Assembly: GCA_001969505.1 (NCBI GenBank)
Contig: LSSK01000744.1
Coordinates: forward strand, 1 to 15,173
Origin: Zancudomyces culisetae
Taxonomy: Eukaryota; Kickxellomycota; Harpellomycetes; Harpellales; Legeriomycetaceae
Length of the DNA: 15,173 nt
Direction: 5' to 3'
In this document: positions 1 to 9,384 of the stretch, one piece after another
How positions within the stretch are numbered: position 1 is the stretch's first letter
Layout of the letters: each line of letters starts with the position of its first letter
Position numbers and translations under genes: made by a program
Notes under the pieces: model-generated
Told to the model about the DNA's origin: nothing
Databases searched by the model: none
The model's input: only the letters and a program-made list of their open reading frames with translations

Positions 1-13
1 TTAACAAAAAAAT

Positions 14-85
14 TCTCGGATAGTATAGTGGTCAGTATCCCAGTCTGTCACATTGGAGACCCGGGTTCAATTCCCGGTCCGAGAG
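14..85 (+). tRNA. tRNA-Asp, anticodon GUC
   Basis: This is a complete 72-nt cloverleaf. The 7-bp acceptor stem pairs 14-20 with 78-84, with G85 as discriminator. The anticodon stem pairs 40-44 with 52-56 (one G-T wobble) around a 7-nt loop with GTC at 47-49. The T stem pairs 61-65 with 73-77 around loop TTCAATT. There is no intron. It decodes GAC/GAU. No run of four T's separates it from the tRNA-Glu that starts 9 nt downstream, so joint transcription by Pol III is possible. Confidence 0.96.
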
Positions 86-94
86 TTCTGATAT

Positions 95-166
95 TCCGAT
101 ATGGTCCAGTGGCTAGGATTTCTCGCTTTCACCGAGACGGCCGGGGTTCGATTCCCCGTATCGGAG
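95..166 (+). tRNA. tRNA-Glu, anticodon UUC
   Basis: This is a complete 72-nt cloverleaf. The acceptor stem pairs 95-101 with 159-165, with G166 as discriminator. The anticodon stem pairs 121-125 with 133-137 and the loop carries TTC at 128-130. The T stem pairs 142-146 with 154-158 around loop TTCGATT, the standard B-box core. There is no intron. It decodes GAA/GAG. It lies 9 nt behind tRNA-Asp on the same strand. Confidence 0.96.
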
Positions 167-170
167 TTGC

Positions 171-183
171 TTTTACATTTTTT
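171..183 (+). terminator. Pol III T-run terminator
   Basis: A T4 run at 171-174 and a T6 run at 178-183 follow the tRNA-Glu 3' end by 4 and 11 nt. They are the first such T runs after the two tRNA genes. They would end either a single tRNA-Glu transcript or a joint Asp-Glu transcript. Confidence 0.65.
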
Positions 184-954
184 AGTTTTGTTTACACGTA
201 TTTAGTTGGGATAATGGCTTAGTTTGCAATGGTTTGAAATTTGTTCATTATGCTCAGAATATATTATCATAAAATACATTTTTGAGCTAATGCGATGACT
301 GAGTTTGGTATAGCACTGATTATGTCAGTTATACTCTGGTCTTGAATCACTTAATTAGTTCAGTTTACCGCTTATGAATATTTATACCTAGCTTTACTAT
401 TGTTATAAAGGTATACCAATGATCATTATTAGTATTTTCTTGTATCCAGTAGGACTTTTATACTATACACCAGTTGTTATTAATTATATGTTTATATATT
501 TTTTTCAAGTTATGTTTCATATTTATTTCTTGTGTTACTTAATAATGCGACAAGTTAATAACAGTCAGTTTATAAACTCAAAAGTCGATATTTTACCCTT
601 TATTGAATAAAATAAATTCAAGTGATGCTCTTTTTAGCATAGTAAAGATCTGGATGTGGGCATACTCATTGTGTTTAATTTAATACTCACAATATAAACA
701 TTTAATGACCATTAACAAACTGAGTGATGGAAGCGGAAAATTGGTATGATCACTTCTGGACAATTACAACGTCTGATATGCCCATAAAGTACAAAACAAT
801 TAAATAAAATTATCACAACATTTTTTCCTGTGTAGTTATTTTTTGAACTTGCATTGCAATAGCTATTAGCTAACATGAGCTTTTGTTTCGATTTAGCACG
901 CTTTACCTAAGCTAATAAAAAAAAATCCCACGAATGACTGTGATTGGAATCAAA
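184..954. other. non-coding AT-rich stretch, no gene recognised
   Basis: I find no convincing gene here. The longest open frame (419-610, +) is poor in charged residues, rich in Phe, Ile and Tyr, and typical of chance translation of AT-rich DNA. A perfect 8-bp inverted repeat joins 657-664 and 777-784. This could be the ends of a small structured element, but nothing else supports that. Confidence 0.5.
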
Positions 955-1013
955 GAACTTTCTAGAATTAGGCCGCATTATAAACGGAATTTTACATTGA
1001 TTCTAGATTCTTC
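955..1013. promoter_or_regulatory. two heat-shock-element-like sites
   Basis: Positions 955-967 form a perfect three-unit HSE, GAAnnTTCnnGAA. Positions 1001-1013 form TTCnnGATnnTTC, one base from a perfect three-unit HSE. They lie about 430 and 385 bp upstream of the trehalose synthase start codon. HSF1 binding at such arrays drives stress induction of many fungal genes, including trehalose genes in yeast. Function here is inferred from motif and position only. The two sites also overlap the arms of an 8-bp inverted repeat (961-968 with 1000-1007). Confidence 0.4.
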
Positions 1014-1157
1014 GCCATTTATTGCTATGTTCTTTTTATTTAGCGAGAATAATCACTATTGGCTGAATCAAACCTAGAGTTTTCTGATATTTTTTTGTGC
1101 ATGGATTTAATAATTGCAACACCTTTAACTGAATGAAAGTAAATTGGCAATTGGCTA

Positions 1158-1170
1158 GAAAATTCTGAAA
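1158..1170. promoter_or_regulatory. third HSE-like site, one mismatch
   Basis: The order is GAAnnTTCnnAAA, one base off a three-unit heat-shock element, about 226 bp before the trehalose synthase ATG. Alone it is weak in AT-rich DNA. It counts mainly because it extends the two better sites at 955-1013. Confidence 0.25.
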
Positions 1171-1290
1171 TTTTTAAAAAAAAAAATAACTTCCAGGAAA
1201 AAAATGCAGGTTAATGCGCATCTCGCTTGATCATTAAATATCATGTTTAAAGTGGAATAGCCATAGAACAAACGAACAAGAACCGTATAT

Positions 1291-1300
1291 GCCCCCCCCT
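1291..1300. promoter_or_regulatory. C8 run containing a CCCCT (STRE-like) core
   Basis: G followed by eight C's and a T, about 96 bp before the trehalose synthase start. It contains CCCCT, the core of the yeast stress-response element bound by Msn2/4-type zinc-finger factors. A pure C run is striking in such AT-rich surroundings. Whether this lineage has an Msn2/4 equivalent is unknown to me. Confidence 0.25.
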
Positions 1301-1395
1301 TTAGTGTTAAAATCAAATCTTTAACCGAGATATAACACAAAAATTTATATAGTTAGACACAACACCCAAAGTTTTAGAAAATCCTATTTGTCAAA

Positions 1396-3977
1396 ATGAC
1401 ACTCGAAAAAAAGACTGAAAAGTCTCAGCCCAAGCTAATCGTCGTTTCCAACAGATTACCAGTTACAATATCAAAAACTGAAAAAGGATATGGAATAAGT
1501 CTGAGCTCTGGAGGGTTGGTAACCGCGCTAGCTGGTCTTAAAAAGGAAATGTCCTTTACCTGGGTTGGCTGGCCCGGACAAGATTTTGATGAGGCTGAAA
1601 GAGTCCAAATTTCAGAATTATTAAAGGAAAAGTCGTGTGTACCGGTATTTATGGACGAGGAGACAGCAGATTTACACTACAATGGGTTCTCTAATAGGTA
1701 AGAAGCTTTTTTTTGTCTCAACTGCTGTCGTTTTTTGTTGTTTTTTATTAATTTATTTGATAAACATATGACTATTGAGAGGAAGGAAAATGTGAACATA
1801 AGAGAGAGTGGTAACTGATTTCAAGAAAAAACAACTCTGTGCATAAAATGGCGCTATATAACGTACAAAAAACGATATTCAATATAAATAAATAAATGTG
1901 AATGAATATAAATAGCATACTTTGGCCGCTTTTTCACTATCATCCAGGAGAAATAAACTTTGAGCAAAGCGTATGGGAGGCTTACAAGAGGGCTAACCGG
2001 GCATTTGCAGAGGTAGTAATAGGTATGGTCAACAAAGGTGACATAGTGTGGGTGCACGACTACCACTTGATGCTATTATGCCAAATGCTCCGGGAAGGGT
2101 TGGGTGTGGAAAAATATCATGTAAAAGTAGGGTGGTTTCTTCATACACCGTTTCCTAGCAGTGAAATATACAGAATTTTGCCTGTAAGGCAGGAGATACT
2201 CGAAGGCGTGCTTGCAGCAGATATGGTAGGGTTCCACACATACGATTATGCAAGGCATTTTTTGAGTAGCTGTACCAGAATACTTGGGCTACCATCCAAC
2301 TCTGGTGGCGTGGAGGTGAACGGTAGAGCAGTAAAAGTAGGTACTTTTCCTATAGGTATTGACCCCGAGTTAATTATTCAAGAGCAAAGGAAGCCCAAGG
2401 TTCAGAAAAGACTAGAAGAATTCAAAAGACAATTTGAGGGTAAGCAGGTCATAGTTGGTGTTGATAGGCTTGACTATATAAAAGGTGTTCCGCAAAAGTT
2501 TTTAGCCTATGAAAATTTTCTTGAGACCCATCCCGAATATGTTGGAAAGGTTGTACTGGTGCAGGTGGCAGTTCCTTCAAGAGGAGTAGTTGAGGAATAC
2601 CAACAGTTGGTGGTCACAGTCAACGAGTTGGTGGGGTCAATAAATGGGAAATATGGGACAGTTGAGTACACACCCATTCATTTTTTACACAAGTCCATAG
2701 ACCTGAGCGAACTAGTAGCACTGTATACAATATCAGATGTCTGTCTCGTCACCTCAACACGAGATGGAATGAACTTGGTGTCTTATGAATATGTAGCCTG
2801 TCAAGGCGAACGACATGGTGTGCTTATGCTGAGCGAATTTGCAGGTGCGGCCCAATCATTGAATGGCTCACTAATAGTCAACCCATGGAATATAGCCGAG
2901 GTAGGCAATGCACTACACGAGGCACTTTCAATGGACCCTGAGCGGAGGAAATCAAATTACAAAACCCTGTCAAGGTATGTGAATAAATTTACTGCAGCGT
3001 ACTGGGGTGTCTCATTTGTCAAAGAGCTAAAAGCAACTATGAGTGATAGCGAAGATGTTCTTCGTATCTTAAAACTCACACCAAAGGTGGCAGGCACGAA
3101 ATTTAGCCAGGCCAAAGGTATTAGACCAATCATCATCAACTATGATGGAACTCTCTCGTCAACACAAGACATGCCCGATTTTGCTACACCATCACCGGAA
3201 ATTCTAATGTACCTGGATAAATTGACAAAAATCCCCGATACATTGGTGTATATTTTTTCTGGACGTACCCGTGCCCAGCTCGAAAAATGGTTTGAAGGTA
3301 TCGATGTGGGGCTAATTGCTGAGCATGGGTGCTTTTATAAGCATCCTTCGACATTTGCCAAATACGACCTCTTGAAAAATTCTATGAGCCCAAACTTAGA
3401 TATACAGAAGTCAGAAAGTGTTATGACTTTGGGCTCTCCTGTTTGCGAAAATAATGGATGGTTCCGATTGGTTAGTGGAAAGGGTCCAGACTGGCACGAT
3501 TCCGTTTTGCCCTTATTTAGGCATTATACGGAAAGAACTCCAGGCTCCTTTATTGAACAGAAAGAAATTGACATTACATGGCACTACCGAATGGCTGACC
3601 CCGAATTTGGTCTGTGGCAAGCAAACGAACTTCAAATGAACCTGGAAAAAGTGTTGGCCCACATGTCGATCACTATCATACTCAGCAACAAAACCCTGGA
3701 GCTACAACCTACAAATATCAGTTCTGCTTCTACGATTAAGCATGTCTTGACTGATATTGTGGACAAATATGGGCCTTTGGATTTCCTGTTGGTTGGGTGC
3801 AAGTCCAAAATTGATGAGCCTATTTTTACATTTATCAAGGATTCTGAACTGTCAAAGGATATTCCCAATCTTTTGACCTTCACTGTGGGTTTGAAGAAGA
3901 CTGAAGCATTGTATTTTGTAAATGACGTCTATAACGTTCATTCTATATTAAAAGAGCTCATAAATACCAGTGGCTAA
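1396..3977 (+). CDS. TPS1: alpha,alpha-trehalose-phosphate synthase with degenerate C-terminal phosphatase domain
   Basis: Joins 1396-1697 and 1916-3977 (218-nt intron, donor GTAAGA, acceptor TAG), giving 787 aa. The enzyme makes trehalose-6-phosphate from UDP-glucose and glucose-6-phosphate in the cytosol. The GT20 domain covers roughly residues 13-490 and has all expected active-site residues: R20 (SNRLPV), GWPG 58-61, Y95 and W104, D149 (HDYHLM), R285 and K290 (RLDYIKG), D384 and E392 (RDGMNLVSYE). The intron splits the Ser codon of YNGFSNSILWP, and splicing restores this motif exactly. Residues about 505-780 form a trehalose-phosphatase-like HAD domain. It keeps FSGR (548-551), AEHG and WHYRMADPEFG, but the first motif reads NYDGT at 509-513, so the nucleophile Asp is Asn. 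The usual GDDxTDE motif reads GCKSKIDE near 728. It is therefore probably an active synthase with a dead phosphatase module. Most fungal Tps1 proteins are shorter and lack this module. The start has A at -3. Confidence 0.95.
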
Positions 3978-4587
3978 TTGATTTTATTTTTCCAAATTTA
4001 TTTGCTTACGCTTTAGCTAAGATATGATTGTGTCTGCTAAATTTTATTCAAATAATAACTCTTCTTTAAATACACTAATCTAAAAATGCTAAAGTGATGA
4101 AAAAGGTGAGAAATATCTTTTTCTTCTGAGCTGCCACACTCATGTTCTTTTTTTTTTGTGCTTCAATTGTATTTACCTGTAGATCAGAATGTGTAATATT
4201 TGAGGTCTTCAAGACTTTCCATAGTCCGAAAATTGGGCTTAGTACACACACCTCGGTCAAATATTGAATTGTAACATCACATTATCAATTACGTTTTCTG
4301 CCTGACCCATGAAAATGGCAGATCTGAATGTTGCCCACTAGAAACTAGAGCTAAGATAATTCACCAATAAAATCACTTCAACCTCACTTTGCGCAGTAGA
4401 GATTCATCATAAACATAAACCAAAATATAATAAAATGAAAATAAAACCTGACAGAATAAATTAAAACAAAAACCCCCAGTGATACAGATAACTGCTAGAA
4501 AAGGATAGCTCTACTCAATAACAAAAAGCTTAAACAGTAAAGGGTCCAGCAGTAATATACAAAGAAACAGTTAATTCCTCTCATAAA
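3978..4587. other. intergenic, TPS1 3' flank and CSN5 upstream region
   Basis: 610 bp of AT-rich DNA with A and T runs. No open frame here resembles a protein. It should hold the trehalose synthase 3' UTR and the promoter of the COP9 subunit gene. I see no distinctive regulatory motif. Confidence 0.5.
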
Positions 4588-6457
4588 ATGGAGCCATACA
4601 AGGAATATCTACGATTCGAAAGGGACAATAAAATAGCCCAGGACTTGTATTACTACGACAAAAAGCAGCACGGAACCGAATTGGCCGAAAAAAGATGGAA
4701 TGAGGAGTAATATCTACTATAGTAAAACATATTTTTGTTTTTAGGATGGAAAAAAGTGTTGAATCCAACAAGTAATATCGGCGATCCCGTGGCATCTTTG
4801 TATTGACAAGTAGATATACCTTGTATAAAAAATAGCCCCATGTACTTTAAAAGAGCTGAGATTTCGTCTTTAGCCTTGATAAAAATGGTAAAATATCACA
4901 CTACTCGCATACCCATGCCTTTTTTTGTCTTAAATATAGTTTCATGCGAAGCCAGGATTTATTCAAACAAATAAGCAAAAAAAAAGGGAGTTTTTCAAAC
5001 TAAATCTACACATACGCTCAAACTTTGTTAGGCTGATCATGCTCATAATGGTGGAGATATTGAAGTTATGGGTTTGCTGCAGGGAAAAGTGCAAGGAACT
5101 TCAATAGTGGTTATGGATGTATTTGCTTTACCTGTCGAAGGCACTGAAACTCGCGTTAATGCTCAACAGGAGGCTTACGAGTATATGGTCAGGTACCTTG
5201 AAAACTCGAAAAAGGTAATTTCTCTGACCACTTTTTTGTGTACAGTGCTACAAGTGATTTCATAGAAGAGAATAATCTGTATTTGAACTGCTTTTGTTTT
5301 TATATATATGTTTGGTTTACATTATATCTGATCAACGTTTTGTGTTATTTTCAGGTTGGAAGAGAAGAAAATGTTATTGGGTGGTACCACAGCCACCCGG
5401 GCTATGGTTGCTGGCTTTCGGGAATTGACGTAAATACTCAAAAGCTTAACCAACGCTATCAGGATCCGTGGCTAGCTATCGTGGTAATTTATCTATCAAG
5501 CTGTACATTCAAAATATCTAAAATGAGAGTTTCCCAACTCACTACTCTCTGTAACTTAAAGACCTTATTTCAAAGCAATGGATTTTTTGATAGATTGATC
5601 CGAAAAAGACTGTTGAATCTCTAAAGGTGGACATAGGTGCTTTCAGAACGTACCCTGAGGTAAAGTGAAATAAAATAACATAAGGCCACATTCGCACCGT
5701 TTCTTCAACTTTTTTCGTTTTTTAAAAAAATATGTGGTCACCAACGTGCTCATACGTTGAATTGTTAATTTAGGATTACTCTCCTGACATACCAACATCA
5801 CGCAAAGCCGACTCTCTTCCCTCTGAAAAGATTGAAGACTTTGGAATGCACTCAAATATGTAAATTACCATATCAACTCGCTTTATTAAGTAATAAATGT
5901 CAAAAAAAGATAATGTTTGTTTTAAATGCACCAAAACCATTATTGTATTTCTTGTCTGCCAACCTTAGGTACTACCAGCTAGATGTCAGCTACTTTAAAT
6001 CAAACATTGATAAACAGGTTTTAGATTCAATATGGACGCAGTATTGGGGCAACGCTCTTTCCAAGAAGATCACCACAACGGTAACTACTCATAATAACAA
6101 ACTTTGTTATATCCCAAGTACACAGTTCAAATTTTGATTATATATTTTTATATACGTCATTGACAGCATACCAAGAGCTTGGAGTTGAAGATAAGGGCAG
6201 AGGCAGAAAAATTGGAAATTCTAGCCGATTCAACGCCACCTTCTGCTCCAAAAGATCAAGTATATGGCGGAAAACTTGCAAATTTCCCTGTAGTGATGTA
6301 AGTTAAGCACTGTTTTTTTTTTGTTAAAGCTTTTCTATTCGCTCATTTCTTACATATACAATAACATATTTGTTTCTACTCTAAAATTAGGCAAAATCTT
6401 AGCAGAGAATATAAAACAGTGCTGAAATCCGAAGAGCTGAAGTCTAATCTTTTCTAA
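4588..6457 (+). CDS. CSN5: COP9 signalosome complex subunit 5, JAMM deneddylase
   Basis: Nine exons: 4588-4706, 4836-4887, 5032-5214, 5355-5483, 5594-5659, 5774-5859, 5969-6080, 6167-6297, 6391-6457. They total 945 nt, giving 314 aa in one frame. CSN5 is the zinc metalloprotease subunit that removes NEDD8 from cullins. The MPN+/JAMM site is complete: E68 (EVMG), H130, H132 and D143 in [14 protein letters not shown]. Other family landmarks are YYYDKKQ near 21, [29 protein letters not shown] and DVSYFKSN. The C-terminal helical part is shorter than in animals (human 334 aa). Introns are 86-144 nt; all eight donors begin GTAA and all acceptors end in TAG or CAG. The first ATG has A at -3 and G at +4. 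An intact active site suggests a working signalosome; the other subunits are not in the window. Confidence 0.95.
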
Positions 6458-6999
6458 ACTGTTCATACTAAGAGCGCGTATATCTAAAACACAGATTGCT
6501 TCACTTCTCTCTATCTTCTTTTTTTTGACTGGGGGGACGGGAGAAGTCCTACGAGTGGTTGGTCTTTCTTGAGCTTAAAACATCCGCAAATCAGCGGAAA
6601 CACTATTTCATTTCTCATTTCTCTATAACAAGGTTTACCTTGACTCAACTCTAAATCAACATGACTCGTCAAATATAATGTTTGTGTTTGTGTTTGAATC
6701 TGTTTTGTTATATTATCTTATATTTGGTATCTATAAATTAATTGCTTTTAAATATTGGTGATAACTGCTTACACTTTCCTCCCTTTCCTTGGGTTATTTC
6801 ATTTGATTATTGTTACAAACTTTGTATTTCGAGATCGTAAACAATACCATTAATCGTCAACCTGTCACAAATATACCTGGTTAAAGAATATTTACGGGTT
6901 TTCAAAATATCCAAGCAAGGACATGGTTCTTTTGCCAAAGTTGAATAATGTCTTTTTCGATGACTTTATCTTGTAGTAATACATGTTATATATATCACG
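6458..6999. other. intergenic, CSN5 3' flank
   Basis: 540 bp with no recognisable gene. It holds short repeats of TTTGTG near 6680 and a G-run near 6532. A 17-codon open frame starts at 6923 and ends at 6976, just before the ATG at 7000; it could act as an upstream ORF if the gene at 7000 is real. Confidence 0.45.
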
Positions 7000-7615
7000 A
7001 TGTCATTTTGGTACCGTCTACTTTGTATGATGATCATTTGCTGCTATTTTGGATTATTGTTCGCGCCTAAATTAATTTTATTTCCCGAAATTTCTCGGGA
7101 CCTAGTCCACTACTCCCACTATTCAGGAATTTTTTGCTGCCCCACAAAATACATTTCTGTGCTTAGTGAGGTACTGGAAGAACATTTAGCCTGCCCATCC
7201 AACTATCAAGTGAATTTCGCCTTGCTAAAAGGACATGTCTGTAATTACCTAATCGAAAACAATCGGTATTTTTTATCTCCAACAAGTAAATAGACAACAG
7301 AAAAAATCACCCACCAGGAATCGGAGCCTGCGCAATAATAAGTAATTGGCGTTCATTTTTATTGTAGAATTCAGATATTCTCCACTTTTTTTGGTTGCCA
7401 TTCCCAATTATGAGTTGACCAAGATAATATTAGCAGTAACTCCAAAGTTTGTGATAAAAAATAAATAAAGGCTTGGGAATAAAAAACAAGCTGCTAGATA
7501 TATTCCCAAATACTCAGCACCAATTCCTAAAGGCGTGGCATTCGTTATAGAAGTAACCGCATTTGGATTGACATTGCTTCTAATTGAAGAATTTCGGTTC
7601 CATTATTTTGCCTAA
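7000..7615 (+). CDS. hypothetical small membrane protein, splicing unresolved
   Basis: I do not recognise this gene. An ATG at 7000 (A at -3) opens a 95-codon stretch with a strong hydrophobic segment at residues 6-24, a likely signal anchor. A GTAAAT donor sits at 7286. Two in-frame acceptors are possible. Acceptor 7366-7367 gives an exon 7368-7468 with a second hydrophobic patch and a TAA at 7466, for 128 aa. Acceptor 7516-7517 skips that and gives exon 7518-7615, for 127 aa, ending in a membrane segment (GVAFVIEVTAFGLTLLLI) and a short basic tail. The frame continues past the TAA for 48 codons, so this could also be one broken reading frame. The last part weakly recalls the Gx2FxxE...FG pattern of OPA3-like proteins. 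I would not name it on that basis. Confidence 0.4.
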
Positions 7616-7655
7616 AACATCTTTATTGGGGCAACTACGTTGTTTTGGGCCAAAA

Positions 7656-9384
7656 ATGGATTCCTACGAAGACATTATTGATTTTAATGATCCAGAGTAA
7701 GTCGTCTGAAAGATATGAATATACTTTGAATTGTGTTTTTTTATAGATACAAAAAATGGCAAGAGGAAAGGTTTTTCTGTTTTGATGCAATTAAAAATAT
7801 GTGGTTATAAAAAAAAGGTTCCTAACTAACCGATTTTTTTTGGAATAGAGGATTTGCAAGTAGAGAGGAAGAATTGGAACATTGGAAGAAGGAGGCATTT
7901 ACAGCCAGGGAGCTCTACTTTGATTCTCAAATCCAATTAGAAAAAATAGAACGAAGTGCACAAGAGGCGAATGAAGCTTACAATCAAGATATTTCCTCCT
8001 TAGAAAAGGCGAATAAAATACTTAAAAACGAAATCGAAAGGTTGAAAAGTGAAGTAATCCAGTGGAAGGTAGGACTATGTGCTTGTGTAGTTTTTTCTTT
8101 TCACTTGTAGTTTGTAATTTAAATGAAAGCCGGATAAAGTACAAAGAAAAAGTGGGTGCATTTACTAATACCTTGAATGACAAAACTATTTACAGGAAAA
8201 GTGCAGAAGGGACAAAGTAGAATATGAAGATCATGTGAACACAACGGAGCGAGAAATACATTTTATTCAATCGCAACATGAATACTACAAAAGCCGAACA
8301 AGAGAATTAGAACAGGATAATGATGACCTCGAGAGGGCCGAAAGGTATTTATAATTTCCTCTTTTTGCGAGTCTTGTGCATATTCTTTGGAGTTTTCTGG
8401 ATAAACATTAACAAACAAGAGATATATAATATAGAGCAATACGGTCATCACTAATTGATGCAGAGGTTCAGCTAAAAAGGCTCTCTGCTGAAAATAAGAG
8501 CTTGATGACTGAAGTTCAAACAAAGGACTTGCTAGTTGAAGAAGTCCAGCGGCTCAAAGATGATTTACGAGGTAAGGCTAAAAGTACAATGTGGTGTTTT
8601 CCATATCCTTTCACTAAAAAAAGAAAGTTTGAAAGCAAAGCTTTTTTTTTTCTTTTTTTACAATTCTACACTAATCCTGGATTATTATTCATAAAATATT
8701 TATTTGTATCTGTATGTACCCTTAATAGATCTAAATGTAGAGCTGAGTGTTGCGCGCAAGCATAAGCTCAGGCAAGTAGGAAGAGTAAGCTTGGGTGGGT
8801 TCGGGGCAAACCAGGGACTAGGGGACAATTCGACCAAGGATTCGGCATTTTCCAATATAGTTTCGAAAATCAAGACACTGGAGTCACAAATAGAAGTTGC
8901 TACAAATTCGTTAGGGCCCCTTTTAGCTAACAGAAACAATCATAGATCTACCACACTTGGAAGGCCAATATTACAACCAAGAACTCTAACTTCGAGTAAA
9001 AAATCGATGAACGACGCTTTGCTTCAAAAAAGCCCCAATCTTAATTCCAAGTCTAGCTCCAATATTATTCCGAACTTTAACCATAGTTCCAGCCTCAAAA
9101 AAAGCCACACCCAGCACCAAGCTCTCTTAAATACAGCTACTAGAAACATTGAACCTCCTAAATTCCAAAGAGATGCCGCTATGCGGTCCTCATTGTCGCC
9201 AGTCACCACTGGTCTTAAGCAACCTACACAGATCGCCAATAAAATTGTGGACTTTGCTGGCATGTCCGAGGCTTCTCGTTTGCGAATTGCCAGATCAAAA
9301 GCACTTAGGGCTGAGCTGCGCTCAAATTCATCTTCTATGTTCAACAAGGACAATAAACAGCAACGCGTCACTGAGAACGCCTGA
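7656..9384 (+). CDS. nudE: NudE/Ndel1-type dynein cofactor
   Basis: Joins 7656-7696, 7849-8068, 8196-8344, 8435-8571 and 8729-9384, giving 1203 nt and 400 aa. NudE proteins bind LIS1 and cytoplasmic dynein and control nuclear migration and microtubule minus-end transport. The N-terminal start MDSYEDIIDF matches the short acidic lead of the family. Residues about 18-190 are a long coiled coil containing the diagnostic stretches RELEQDNDDLERAER and VEEVQRLKDDLRDL. A second short helix, SNIVSKIKTLESQI near 224-237, matches the conserved C-terminal segment of NudE. The remaining C-terminal region is Ser/Asn-rich and probably disordered. Donors are GTAAGT, GTAGGA, GTATTT and GTAAGG. A possible 24-nt extra exon lies in intron 1 (7747-7770). 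Length is like fungal and animal homologues. Confidence 0.9.
7747..7770 (+). other. possible 24-nt cassette exon in NudE intron 1
   Basis: It is preceded by a pyrimidine-rich TTTTTTTATAG acceptor and followed by GTTTTT. The length is a multiple of three and both phases fit, so inclusion would insert eight residues (YKKWQEER) without a frame change. The following donor is weak for this locus, where 13 of 18 donors begin GTAA. It may be just a decoy acceptor. Confidence 0.25.

Noticed and set aside
419-610. 63-codon open frame, very hydrophobic, upstream of trehalose synthase
   Set aside because: Composition (Phe, Ile, Tyr, few charges) is what AT-rich non-coding DNA gives by chance; no splice context or family likeness.
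657-784. 8-bp perfect inverted repeat enclosing 112 nt, with a snoRNA-like GTGATGG and CTGA inside
   Set aside because: The C-box is one base off, no terminal stem lies next to the boxes and no guide region is recognisable.
6923-6976. 17-codon ORF before the ATG at 7000
   Set aside because: Could be an upstream ORF, but the downstream gene itself is uncertain and short ORFs are common here; noted only in the intergenic entry.
7305-7345. Minus-strand tRNA-like T-arm and B-box resemblance followed by a T6 run
   Set aside because: The T loop has an extra base and no A box, anticodon arm or acceptor partner exists; it lies in a probable intron.
9024-9371. 115-codon minus-strand frame opposite the NudE last exon
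   Set aside because: It is a shadow of the NudE reading frame, which has family motifs and consistent splicing.
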